Assembly: GCA_900155495.1 (NCBI GenBank)
Contig: FTLJ01000044.1
Span: 1 to 10,025 of the forward strand
DNA length: 10,025 bases
Source of the DNA: Porogramme epimiltina
Taxonomy: Eukaryota; Basidiomycota; Agaricomycetes; Polyporales; Polyporaceae
Direction of reading: 5' to 3'
Position numbers and translations under genes: made by a program. A model generated the notes under the pieces. That model worked only from the letters and a program-made list of their open reading frames with translations, was not told the DNA's origin and did no database searches. Of the stretch, positions 1 to 7,991 are shown one piece after another; the first letter of the stretch is position 1, and each line of letters starts with the position of its first letter.

Positions 1-431
1 CCGTCGTCCATCACCAACAAAAACTTTGCGCGCAAGAGTGCGGGTCCGCCTCTAGACCGCCGTCGCCCCGCGTGCCCCCCCAACAACATCTCCGCCGCAG
101 GCCCACGCCGTGATGCAACCTCCGGTGCTTCTCGGGGTACGGGCTCCACGAAGCCGGATGCAGACTCGCGCGGGATAACGTGTGCAGCTTCTTCAAGGTT
201 CGGGTGCGCACCGTGCTTCCTCCCGCCGCGCCGCTGAGCGCTCTCTGCTGTACGGCGAAAGTGGGGCTCGGTGTCCCGTGGTCCCCGCTGCTCACAGCAC
301 TACATGGCCGTGACCAATGGCGCTCTAGATGGCGGCGCAGGTAAGCCCCGTCCGATGCTCTCCGCGGCGTATATACGGTTTACTCTGAAGTCGCAAGGAT
401 CTCCGCTGCCTCTTCGGTGCGCGAACTCTAC
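1..431. other. GC-rich leader without a supportable gene
   Basis: The first 300 bases are GC-rich and CpG-rich. One plus-strand frame stays open from base 1 to a TGA near 237 but gives a Pro/Arg/Ser/Gly-rich peptide with no motif I recognise, and a minus-strand frame (11-295) is similarly biased. Open frames in such composition are expected by chance. The plus frame could be the 3' end of a gene lying to the left, but nothing beyond openness supports that. Bases 300-431 probably hold the promoter and 5' leader of the membrane-protein gene that follows. Confidence 0.4.
370..375 (+). promoter_or_regulatory. TATA-like element before the membrane-protein gene
   Basis: TATATA lies 62 bp upstream of the ATG chosen for the membrane-protein gene at 432, a spacing compatible with a fungal core promoter and a short 5' leader. 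An earlier ATG at 304 opens a short frame that meets a donor-like GTAAGC at 341, so an upstream non-coding or coding exon cannot be excluded. The call rests on sequence and spacing only. Confidence 0.3.
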
Positions 432-1784
432 ATGGCCTCTGGCAGCTCCGTTCCAGTTGCGAACATAACCGTGAACCGTTATGTGTACATGGTGGTTGTA
501 AAGGCGCTTGAGGAGCCCCACTCTTCAGGGGACGTGATCACGACGGCAACTTTGAGTCTCTCGTCGGTGCGTCTGCTCGGTACCTTTCATTATGGCGGAT
601 GTGCTGACCTGTGCGCAGGCGTCTTATCCGTCTTGACGTTTGCACCCGTAGTCCTTCTATCGTTTGTCTCCCTTCTCTTCGGCTTGCCACGATAGTCGGA
701 CGCTGATGAATCAACCAGACGGGAACGGCATGATAGGCTTTCTATCAAGGTCCTCATCGCGTGCACCGTCACCTTATGCTCGTGGACGTTCTGCGGCCTG
801 TAAGTCTGACGCAACGTGACTGCGAGGAACAAATTGACGTTCCTTGCACGAAATATTCGTTCCAGCACGCTGCCAGAGGGAGCGGATGTGGACGATGGGC
901 TCACAGATCAGATAAATTTGGCGAGCACGCTGATGCTCTCTATTAACGTGAGCGAGCCGTAACTTTCTCGTTGCGATGTCCTTAAGTCACTCATTCTGTA
1001 TCCTCAGATGATCTTGGGAGATGCAATCGTATGGTGGTGCGCCTGTGTGATCTGGCCAGGCAACTCGACATCCCGGACTGTATGCGCCCTTATCTTACTC
1101 CCCACAGCTGGTATGTCACCCTGCAATTGGCGTTGATGTCGCGAATCATTGACGCAGAGCGTCGCAGTCATGGTTGTTGCCTCGGCTTCCCTGTTAACGC
1201 AATTTGTATCCGCCATCGCTTTCGGATGTTGCTTCCAGAGCAAGGACAATACAGCAGCGGTGGTCCTTTCGCTCGCCTCGAGCATCCTATCAGCATCTCT
1301 CATCGCGGTGGGCACTTCTTGGTTGTTTCTCCGTAGCGTCTTTTGCTTACGACACTACCAAGCGGGTGCTCAAAGTCCTCGCGCTTCTCGTCGAGTCTGG
1401 CACCATATACTCTATATTCCTGGTGAGCACGGGATCGCATGCGAGCTCTCTGTTGTCCTACTCACCTGGTTCCCTGAGCACTTATCAACGCGTGGAAAGG
1501 CGAGATCCCGCCCATTGCAGCCGGAAGCCGGCCTATGGGCGGCGTCCCCGTACGGTCCAGTGGCGCTTGTGTACTTGCTCATCGGACGCCTAGCGCCCCT
1601 CATAGTAAGCCATTCCCTTCGTGCGCGTGAAGACGGAAATTTCATTCCAGACCTCCCCATTCTAGGCCATATAACCCACGCTTACCATCGTCCTTGTCTC
1701 CTTCAAACAGTCATAGCTCGAGCACGGGACGGCCGCGTCGCCTTCCAGCAGACGTCGCTCTACACAGCCGCAACCGGGGTCTAA
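432..1784 (+). CDS. Basidiomycete multi-span membrane protein, nine exons (model)
   Basis: Putative integral membrane protein of unknown function. Model exons: 432-484, 529-566, 619-661, 719-799, 866-947, 1008-1110, 1168-1307, 1363-1422 and 1479-1784. All introns are GT..AG and all phases close, giving 301 residues. Hallmarks of a basidiomycete membrane-protein family that I know only as hypothetical proteins are visible: FESLVGVLSVL opening the first membrane segment, MILGDAIVWWCACVIW in the middle, LSLASSILSASLIA, and RVLKVLALLVESGTIYSIFL later. About six or seven hydrophobic segments are present. Two introns (662-718 and 800-865) are needed to remove in-frame stop codons. Weak points are the first exon (ATG at 432, 44-nt intron) and the 1308-1362 intron, which ends in AAG and removes about 20 residues usual in the family; a one-base indel in the T run at 1341-1344 would explain that stretch instead. 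The gene may therefore be intact or recently broken. Its truncated copy follows directly. Confidence 0.55.
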
Positions 1785-2241
1785 GATTGTTACCACGGCT
1801 ACTTTGAGCCTTCTGTTAGGTGAGTACTTTTTCCCGCCCGTGGAACATCCGTGTCCCACTAAAACCGTTCTAGGTATCTTGACCGTCTTCACTGGTGCTG
1901 CGATATACCTTCTGGCGTGCGTCGCGTTATCCTATGTATCGTCTATACGGGCTGCTAACACTTTGATCAGCCGGAAAGGACTCCACAGGCTGTCCATCCG
2001 TGTCCAGATTTTCTGCACGGTCATACTTTGCACATGCTCATGGGCTTATTGTGCCCTCCAAGTCGCACGCAATGTTTCTTCCGAGAACAGCATTGCATAC
2101 CTGGGGTACAACATCGAAACCCCGATCCTCAATCTCGACGCTATCACAAACGTGAACCACACTTTCGGAGGCTCTAAAGCTGTCGGAATAGGAGGCTACC
2201 CAAATATTGTAATTAAGTGGGCCTATAATCGCTTGAATTGA
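1785..2241 (+). pseudogene. Truncated tandem copy of the membrane-protein gene
   Basis: Starting one base after the stop of the preceding gene, this stretch repeats that gene's front part without a start codon. The exon ending at 1819 (HGYFEPSV) matches HDGNFESLV. An intron at 1820-1873 is followed by GILTVFTGAAIYLLA, matching GVLSVLTFAPVVLLS. An intron at 1917-1970 has donor GTGCGT, branch site CTAAC and acceptor CAG, and is followed by HRLSIRVQIFCTVILC, matching DRLSIKVLIACTVTLC. Both introns sit where the full copy has them. It differs from a working gene in two ways: the first exon has one extra base at its end (GAGCCTTCTGTTAG against GAGTCTCTCGTCG), which breaks phase into exon 2 in the homologous frame, and recognisable homology stops around 2125, before the GDAIVWW segment. 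The open frame runs on to TGA at 2239-2241 with unrelated residues. A short expressed protein from an unseen upstream exon is possible but unlikely. Confidence 0.65.
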
Positions 2242-2882
2242 TTCTACTAGCAATGGTTCTAATGGATACAAAAGTTACAATAGATTAATAATATCAGATG
2301 GGTGAGTACACGAGTACTACTAGAGCCGTTCTAGAGAGTAATGGGGACATCCCCGTACGAAGTGAGCACCGGGGCGGGGAAGGAGGCTCCTCGGACGGAG
2401 GGCAAGTCGGAGGCGCCCAGGGCGCGCGGTCCGTAGTGCCGCACCTTCCGAATTCGGATGACCCACTCCCCTCACCTTGGGGGGCATTTCCCCCTTACTA
2501 TACACCTTAAAAAATTATATTGGGGCCATATAATACAACTTCATCAGCCTGGATGTTTTTTAGGAGCGAAAACTAGAAAGAGACGACCTGGGGGACATCG
2601 AGCTCGAGGGGCCCAAACTAGCGCTGGGCGTCTAACGCGCGGTTATTATTTCAAGTTGTACAAATCTGCCGCCATAGTTCATGGCTTGGCATGTCGTTCA
2701 TGTTCCAACCCGCTATACCATTGGTGACACAGGCTAGATTCACAGACGGCACGCTACATACGCCATTGCTCTGTAGACTGTAGCACGAGGGATCGATAGG
2801 AGGAAGAGAGAAGCAAGAGAAACAATGGCATGAGTGGTGTGGAATATGTACGAGATGGGGGTGTGTCAAGAATTATGTAGTT

Positions 2883-3065
2883 TCAAGAAGAAGCTCCAGA
2901 TCGAGAGTACTCTGAATCGGAATGCGTAGCCGGAGAAGGAGGTGCAACTCTGTTTCCAACCGGAGAGGGGGGTGCAGCTCTGTTACGAGTCATCGAGCGC
3001 AGCGCCAAAAAAGTCATAAATACAAATATGATGTTACCCTGGTTGTCGTATAAAACAAACATCAA
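2883..3065 (-). CDS. Doubtful 60-residue ORF with membrane segment and PPSP repeats
   Basis: An open frame of 60 codons with no recognisable family. It has a hydrophobic stretch at about residues 11-22 (NIIFVFMTFLAL), then a basic junction (RSMTRNR), then two tandem ten-residue units, NRAAPPSPVG and NRVAPPSPAT (28-47), and a Ser-rich end. A TTTATAAA sequence lies about 51 bp upstream of its ATG. The layout would suit a small single-pass membrane peptide, but the length is within chance, and the frame starts only about 95 bp past the stop codon of the nuclease gene on the same strand, so it may simply be 3' untranslated sequence of that transcript. No splice connection to the nuclease was found. 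Confidence 0.15.
   Translation of the reverse strand: MMFVLYDNQGNIIFVFMTFLALRSMTRNRAAPPSPVGNRVAPPSPATHSDSEYSRSGASS
2930..2989 (+). repeat. Two-copy 30-bp tandem duplication
   Basis: CCGGAGAAGGAGGTGCAACT at 2930 is followed 30 bp later by CCGGAGAGGGGGGTGCAGCT. The two 30-bp units are imperfect copies (2930-2959 and 2960-2989). The period is a multiple of three, so on the minus strand it preserves the frame and yields the two NR(A/V)APPSP units of the small ORF that contains it. Confidence 0.75.
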
Positions 3066-3160
3066 CCACTTGTAGGTGAGAAGTAGCTCAATCCGCGGCT
3101 TGCGCCCTTCCCGGGTTTATAAAAGAGGTAAGCTCGGTATATACCCCAGGGCGTAATCAT

Positions 3161-5718
3161 TCACAAACCTGTCGTGTCATCTGTCGGATGGCTCCCCTCT
3201 GAGTCATCATTTCCTGCGTCATGAGGGTCTTTATTTCCTTCGTCCCACGGTTCTGAATCTTCCTTAGTTCGTTTGGAGTTCTTCGCTTTCCCATCGTCAT
3301 CGTGCTGATCACTGCTCTGTTCATCATCATCATTCTTGGATTCTGTAGGATGTATAAGGAAATTAGGTTGTCTCTATCTGATACATAATGCACGCTATTT
3401 TACCATCATCGCACACACTGAGATGAACTAAAACAGGATCGTGGTCGCTCGCCGGGCCTTCAGAGTGTGTATTCCATGTGTTGGGATGCACGTGTTTAAC
3501 TTCTATATTCCCACGTTCGTATATCCTCCTCGAGACGAACACATGGTCGAGTTGTTGGGCATACTGGTTGAACACATATGTGTACTGCTCTTCAGGGGGG
3601 AAGTCTGTGATGCTGTGTACGTCGTATAAAATGTTGGTGAGAGGACGCAGAACTGCACGTGCCGCGGCTAGCTCGTTCATGTCTCCGGCGACTATCACGC
3701 TCGCCTCCCGGCCCTTGTCTTCTTCTAGTTTGAGGAGAGACTCTACAAACATCTGTGTATGCGTAAAGGAGCTTGTAAGCATGGTAGGCATGAGAGTAAC
3801 TTATATAAGCACGGACCGCAGTTATGTTAGCCTGCTTTTGGCGCCTCCGATCCCGTTTGTTCATTGGAGGCCGAATATCGCCTTGCATAGGTGAACTGCC
3901 GATCTTCGATGTGAAGTGGACGTTGACGGTATAGAAGGGTCGATTCTTGTACTTGTTGTCATTGAGATGCCACACGGCAGCAAGTGGTTTACGTGTGTTG
4001 TTCCATGCTTCATCTTCAGGATACACGCGACAGGGGCCGTGGCTATTAGCGAACATGGATGTATAAGCCATCGTGAATTTGGAATAGACAGAGGAAGCAT
4101 GGGCGTGTCTCCGTAGATGGGCAAACTCACCTAAAATTGATTATATCTCCAGATTCCCTGTCTGGGCAATCATTGGTACCAATTCCCATGTCTCCGCGGG
4201 TTGCGTTCACAAGAGTGACTTTCTCGGGCCTCCACCTAAGAATGTGAATATGAGATGTACTATTCAGCGCCCTGGGAAAAGACGAACAGGTATGCAACAC
4301 GAATATTGAGAGTTTTGTTCCCGCCATCCGTGCCATTCATGGGGCTAATATTGGCGTGGCTGTAGACGACCGTAGATTGCTGCCTTATCACGTCCACTAG
4401 ATTGTCAAGGGCCTCGTCTGCAGGTATTGAACCGTCCGCATTCTGACGAGTCTGACTACCAGGGATCTCCTGGAGGAAAACGATGTCTGGGGAACCAAGA
4501 TCGTACGCGATGTGATCCGCAATCTCTGGAACCATTCCCGAAGACAGCCCATTTACCTGAGCAAGGTCAATTGAGCATTGAAACAAGGCAAGTCGAAGTC
4601 AACTGGGCACGTACATTGTAGGTGGCTATCTTTATCTGGCACGTGTGGCTTGTATCTTCCGGATGATATGTAGTGGTCAGCTCCCAGTCATTCCGCTGTT
4701 GCTTCTCAGGGGTTTGAAGGGGTAAGATCATGAAACCTCCGTCCTGTGTTCATTAAGCTGGATAAGTTCCTCAAATGAAGGCTTGTATTCCACCATTAAC
4801 CAACCTCATATGTGACCACCCCATCGAATGCTGCAAGCTGATCACCCATCGTTACTTCCTTGATCGCTCCCCCCTTCAACGGTGTCCCAATGCGAATGGC
4901 TTGGGGATATGCAGGGGGTGGGGAGTCTAGAATCGTGTCAATTTCCGCATATAAGGGGTTGTGAAATATCACTACTCACCATTGGTGACTGTCAAGCCGC
5001 CACGACCGTTCTTCCCAGTGATCTCAGACTCGCGGTATACCCATATTTTGCCAGTCGTAATGCTGGCAACTGTTGAAGAGTCGATGTGTACAAGCTGACC
5101 TTCAAGGCTTTCCCAAAAGTCCAATCCATAGATCTCAGGCTGTAACCTCTTGACTGTTCTCTCCAGAGGCTTGCGCTGGACTTCGCCCTCCATAGACAGC
5201 CATCCGTCGGGACCTTCGTCGAGGGAAGAGAGTTGGCCAGTGGGTACAGCTCGATCGATACCCAACATCACTGGAACCACATGGGATACGTCGGTTATGT
5301 GCTTGAGAGTCTTGTTGGGTTTGATTTGCGTGAGGGATAGGCCTCTCTTACGGTCTCGTGTATTTTTTCGTAGCTCCATTATCAGACCACAGAGCTCAAT
5401 CTCCTCGTGAATGTGTACCCTGTGGACAATGTTGCCTTCCGTATCATTGACAAATAGACCACAGGAGGCTTCCATATATTCTGACTTAGGCCCTTGAATC
5501 CACATTGTCTTGTTTTCGCCGCCCTGAATGGCGTGTTAAGGATGTAAAAAAGTATGGGTAAATTTCCTTACTATGGCCGTGACGACACCACATACGCAGA
5601 CTTTACTGCCCTCGAGGGGTGATAAGAAACCAACGCCTTGAATATCAGTTATATTGAGAGCGGTAGCACTAGTGGGGAGCAGAGGAACCACCACGGCCAA
5701 TGCACATAAAGCTGTCAT
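3161..5718 (-). CDS. Secreted endonuclease/exonuclease/phosphatase-family nuclease (ExeM/NucH-like)
   Basis: Predicted extracellular metal-dependent nuclease. Exons in transcript order: 5718-5572, 5523-4980, 4926-4805, 4743-4615, 4556-4288, 4235-4131, 4042-3817, 3752-3404 and 3342-3161. The eight introns are GT..AG, 48-88 nt, with all phases closing on 690 residues. Residues 1-20 form a signal peptide (MTALCALAVVVPLLPTSATA); an in-frame ATG at 5775 would add 19 residues. LNITDIQGVGFLSPLEG and GVVTAI open the N-terminal region typical of ExeM/NucH-type proteins, running to about residue 300. The catalytic domain shows IATYN (Asn314), DIVFLQE (Glu344), NIRVAYL (Arg400), VNVHFTSK (His481), VIVAGDMNE (Asp538, Asn540), QLDHVFVS (Asp583, His584) and SDHDP (Asp617-Asp619). 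Every motif expected for activity is present, so the gene looks intact. The last exon adds an unusual acidic tail (residues 631-690, about 21 Asp/Glu), which I do not recognise. Likely role: scavenging or degrading nucleic acid outside the cell; substrate unproven. Family assignment is strong; intron borders are hand-modelled. Confidence 0.9.
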
Positions 5719-5911
5719 CGTGAGGCGACTTAGTGCAGTGGGAGTGTAGTTGAAGCCAAGTAAGAGTTTCAGCATTCTTGAAATAGCGGTGTCGTAGCAG
5801 AATGGTGTGGTTCAAGCGTGGAGCGGGGAAGCTCGGTGGGCGTAGAATGCTAGGGGGAACATCAGTAAAAACCCGCAATCTTAATTACTAGTAGCTCTAA
5901 TCTGGTGGTGG

Positions 5912-5970
5912 GCGCTCCTAATGGGTACTAATGCCCCTAAGTGCTCCTAATGGGATAATAAGGCCCCCAA
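5912..5970 (+). repeat. Two-copy 29/30-nt tandem repeat
   Basis: GCGCTCCTAATGGGTACTAA followed by TGCCCCTAA (5912-5940) is repeated as GTGCTCCTAATGGGATAATA followed by AGGCCCCCAA (5941-5970). The shared core is G(C/T)GCTCCTAATGGG. The word CACTG follows at 5973-5977. The reverse complement of part of the array (GAGCACTTAG) recurs at 6623-6632. Confidence 0.65.
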
Positions 5971-6147
5971 TGCACTGCTATCGCGCTCGCTGTGCTAGCA
6001 GCACGCATGCCTCCACTACTGTACATAGGACTCGGACTTGGAGCGCTGGCGCAGCGTATCCCGAGATGACAATCTTGGCGCCATGGGGGTTGCGTGTACT
6101 ATGAGTGGCCTTACTGGACTATATTATACAATACTGCTCGTCTCACA

Positions 6148-6209
6148 GGGATCCATGAGGATTCATCGGGATTCGTTGGGGTTCATAGTGATTCACGAGG
6201 AACATATGG
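6148..6209 (+). repeat. Degenerate 10-11-nt GGATTC array
   Basis: About six consecutive units of 10-11 nt, drifting from GGGATCCATGA through GGATTCATCG, GGATTCGTTG, GGGTTCATAGT and GATTCACGAG to GAACATATGG. The 10-nt spacing is direct to see. It is a simple-sequence array; any function is unknown. Confidence 0.6.
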
Positions 6210-6368
6210 CTAAGCACAAACATTGTGGCGTTTCCCCGTGAATCCTTGGGAAACACCGTGAAACACATTAGTTCCCACTAAAACACGGATTTGCTCATCA
6301 AATCTCTACCAAGATGGAATTCCGCCTACCACAATATTTCCCGACGATTCCCAGGGAATCCCGACACC

Positions 6369-6474
6369 AGTCGAATTATCACATCCCAGCGTTTCCCAAC
6401 GTTTCCCAACGCCACCTCACGAGTCGAATTATCACATCCCGGTGTTTCCCAACGTTTCCCAACGCCACCTAACG
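6369..6474 (+). repeat. 53-bp tandem duplication with GTTTCCCAAC words
   Basis: AGTCGAATTATCACATCCC starts at 6369 and again at 6422. Each copy continues with two GTTTCCCAAC words and GCCACCT. Copies differ at only a few positions (for example CCCAGCG against CCCGGTG), so the duplication is recent or under homogenisation. A further partial GCCACC word follows the second copy. Confidence 0.85.
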
Positions 6475-7070
6475 CCACCCATTCTCACCCGAGCCTCAAC
6501 GCTCAAGCGCTTATTTTTCGTTGGGGGAACGGCTGAATCAGCGAGGCGATGAGTCACGAGGAAAGCTTTTATAGTCATACTCCCAATTAGAGATGGGTGC
6601 CCGCCCTACAGTGAGCGCTAATGAGCACTTAGCCACTCATCCACTCATCCTCACATGCATACAACCTGAGCGAACACGCTGTGACGATCCGTAAGCTCAT
6701 AGTATGTGCCTCCATACAGGACCCTGACACTCCACTGAGCATAGAAATGCACCTGCTCCATGACCGGTGCAATCAGCGGGCTGCCTTAGCACGCACGGTC
6801 GTCCACATCACTATGATTTGTGGCCCGGGCCCGGCGTTCACGGTGGTACTGCATCATCATGTCCTTCAACATCTGTGTAGACGATGTCAACAATGGCTTC
6901 TATATCAGCACCCATTTGCATGTCCTCCACTGTCGCTCTCTACAACTACTCGTGGTCATCACCAGGGTCCTCCTACAACGTCAACGCGAACAGCTTGGAG
7001 GACGATGAGTTCGAGTCCCGAACAGTGCCATCGACTGTCAACAGATACGGCCTCGGACTGGGAGGTATAG

Positions 7071-7680
7071 CTCGGGATCGCGTCGCAGCATGTGCAGAAT
7101 GTGCTCAACGACCTGCGGTTCTACGGGCGTGAGGAGGCGCTGCGGCGGTGCTCCAAGTCGACAGGGCTCATCATCAAGACGACGATGTGGTTCGACGTGC
7201 TGGTGAGCGTGACGACCCAGCAGGTGCCGCGCTTCCTCGGAGTCGAGACGTACCGCCGGATCGTCAACAACGCGCTCATCAGCGACCCGCTCACAGGGGG
7301 TGCGGGTGGCGAGGAGATCCCAATGTCGATGCTGCCCATCGTGGGCTGCGAGAACAAGGTCGTGCTCCCGAGCGCGGAGACCTCAAACCTCGCGCACTGC
7401 TGGAAGGAAAGTATGCTCCGCTGCGGGCGCCTCTCGTATTCCGACATCGTGCAGCGTGGCTTGGGTACCGAGGAGATGTACCTTGCGCGAAACACGCCCG
7501 TGAGCCCGATCGTGCTAGTCCAGCCAGGCATGTATGGCCCGCCCACGTTCGCGTCTCACACGGCCGATGGCCGCGAGGGCAGCAGCGCGAGGGGGGGCGG
7601 GTGTTGGGGCAGGTGGGGGCGTTGGTGCTGGTGCGAGCGCGGAGGCCGAGGCGATCCAGTGGCGAGCTAGTTTACAGTGG
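7071..7680 (+). pseudogene. Fragment of a fungal transcription-factor regulatory domain
   Basis: The frame beginning LGIASQHVQNVLNDL and running through RFYGREEALRRCSKSTGLI, IKTTMWFDVLVSV, VPRFLGVETYRRI, SMLPIVGCENKVV and SNLAHCWKE matches the middle of a regulatory domain I know from Zn2Cys6-type agaricomycete transcription factors. These act in the nucleus as DNA-binding regulators. Only about 160 residues of the domain are present: no zinc cluster, no N-terminal part and no C-terminal half. The fragment starts just after a TAG that could be an old splice acceptor (7068-7070). Signs of decay include an extra Cys in AHCWKE and loss of frame near a run of seven Gs (7591-7597). After that, frame +1 resumes with GAGGGVGAGASAEAEAIQWR and stops within a few codons. 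It is most likely a dispersed gene fragment with no function of its own. The family call is from memory of its motifs. Confidence 0.7.
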
Positions 7681-7991
7681 ATATAAGGGTTTATGAGGCA
7701 CCACGTGCTGTTTTACTTAGACCGCGGCATCTTGCAATGGCATGGCCCGGGATTCTCAAGCTCAATGTCTACCTAAGTGTGCTGGATATAGACCGGCTAG
7801 CCCGTCGCAAGTATCCTGTAGGAGTGAGGAAGTCAGAGTCAGTGCAGAGCAAGGATAGAGTCTCTCCTCGCGTCCTTCCCTAAACTCATTCCAGCCAATA
7901 CTTGACACACGTCTGTGGAGGCCACCAACGTTCAACACGTTCAGGTATCTGCCACCATTCGCCTGGGGGTATCTCAAGAGGGATGCAACAC
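7681..7991. other. Spacer between transcription-factor fragment and transposon remnant
   Basis: About 310 bases with no supportable gene on either strand. It lies where the rest of the Plavaka transposase would be expected on the minus strand, but I could not recognise the conserved region that normally follows YSADYPEK, so the transposon is truncated at or near 7992 by deletion or rearrangement. The breakpoint with the transcription-factor debris must lie in this stretch. Confidence 0.45.

Larger units (their letters stand above)
2242..3160. other. Intergenic stretch, no convincing gene
   Basis: The composition changes sharply: a GC-rich block (about 2350-2460), a small hairpin candidate where GGGGGG faces CCCCC around CATTT (about 2478-2495), then an AT-rich block (about 2508-2545). 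No long open frame with family features is present on either strand. It would contain the 3' flank of the truncated membrane-protein copy and the 3' flank of the minus-strand nuclease gene. A palindromic TTTATAAA lies at 3116-3123. The only open frame of mild interest is the 60-codon one at 2883-3065, listed separately. Confidence 0.5.
5719..7070. other. Repeat-rich spacer upstream of the nuclease
   Basis: About 1.35 kb without a supportable gene. Bases 5719-5900 would be the nuclease promoter and 5' leader; I see no clear TATA element. Then come a pair of 29/30-nt repeats (5912-5970), a 10-nt GGATTC-type array (6148-6209), scattered GTTTCCC/GGGAAAC and GATTCCC/GGGAATC words (about 6230-6365), and a 53-bp tandem duplication (6369-6474). 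Short open frames in 6680-7070 have no family features. If the transcription-factor fragment ever continued upstream, its earlier exons are not recognisable here. Confidence 0.5.

Noticed and set aside
11..295. Minus-strand 94-codon frame in the GC-rich left end
   Set aside because: Arg/Pro/His-rich residues without any family feature in high-GC sequence; typical of a chance frame.
590..904. Minus-strand frame of 104 codons opposite the membrane-protein exons
   Set aside because: It is antisense to exons and introns that carry family hallmarks on the plus strand.
1004..1336. Alternative frames on both strands over the GDAIVWW exon region
   Set aside because: Only the spliced plus-strand frame gives family residues; these frames cross intron and exon borders without motif support.
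2478..2495. G/C hairpin followed by AT-rich sequence, resembling a bacterial terminator
   Set aside because: The setting is fungal, with many introns, and no gene ends just upstream on a fitting strand.
3478..3894. Plus-strand 138-codon frame
   Set aside because: Shadow of the nuclease catalytic exons, whose motifs are unmistakable on the minus strand.
5740..5760. CAGTGGGAGTG considered as the other hAT-like end
   Set aside because: It lies in the nuclease signal-peptide coding region and does not match the repeat arm beyond CAGTG.
5912..6474. Possible CRISPR-like array
   Set aside because: Repeats are adjacent tandem copies without unique spacers, and the sequence is eukaryotic.
6291..6536. 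Plus-strand 81-codon frame with repeated RFPTFPNAT-like residues
   Set aside because: The apparent peptide repeat is just the 53-bp DNA duplication translated; the surrounding frame has no other support.
7121..7696. Other frames on both strands over the transcription-factor fragment
   Set aside because: High-GC shadows; only the frame with RFYGREEALRRC and MWFDVL resembles a known domain.
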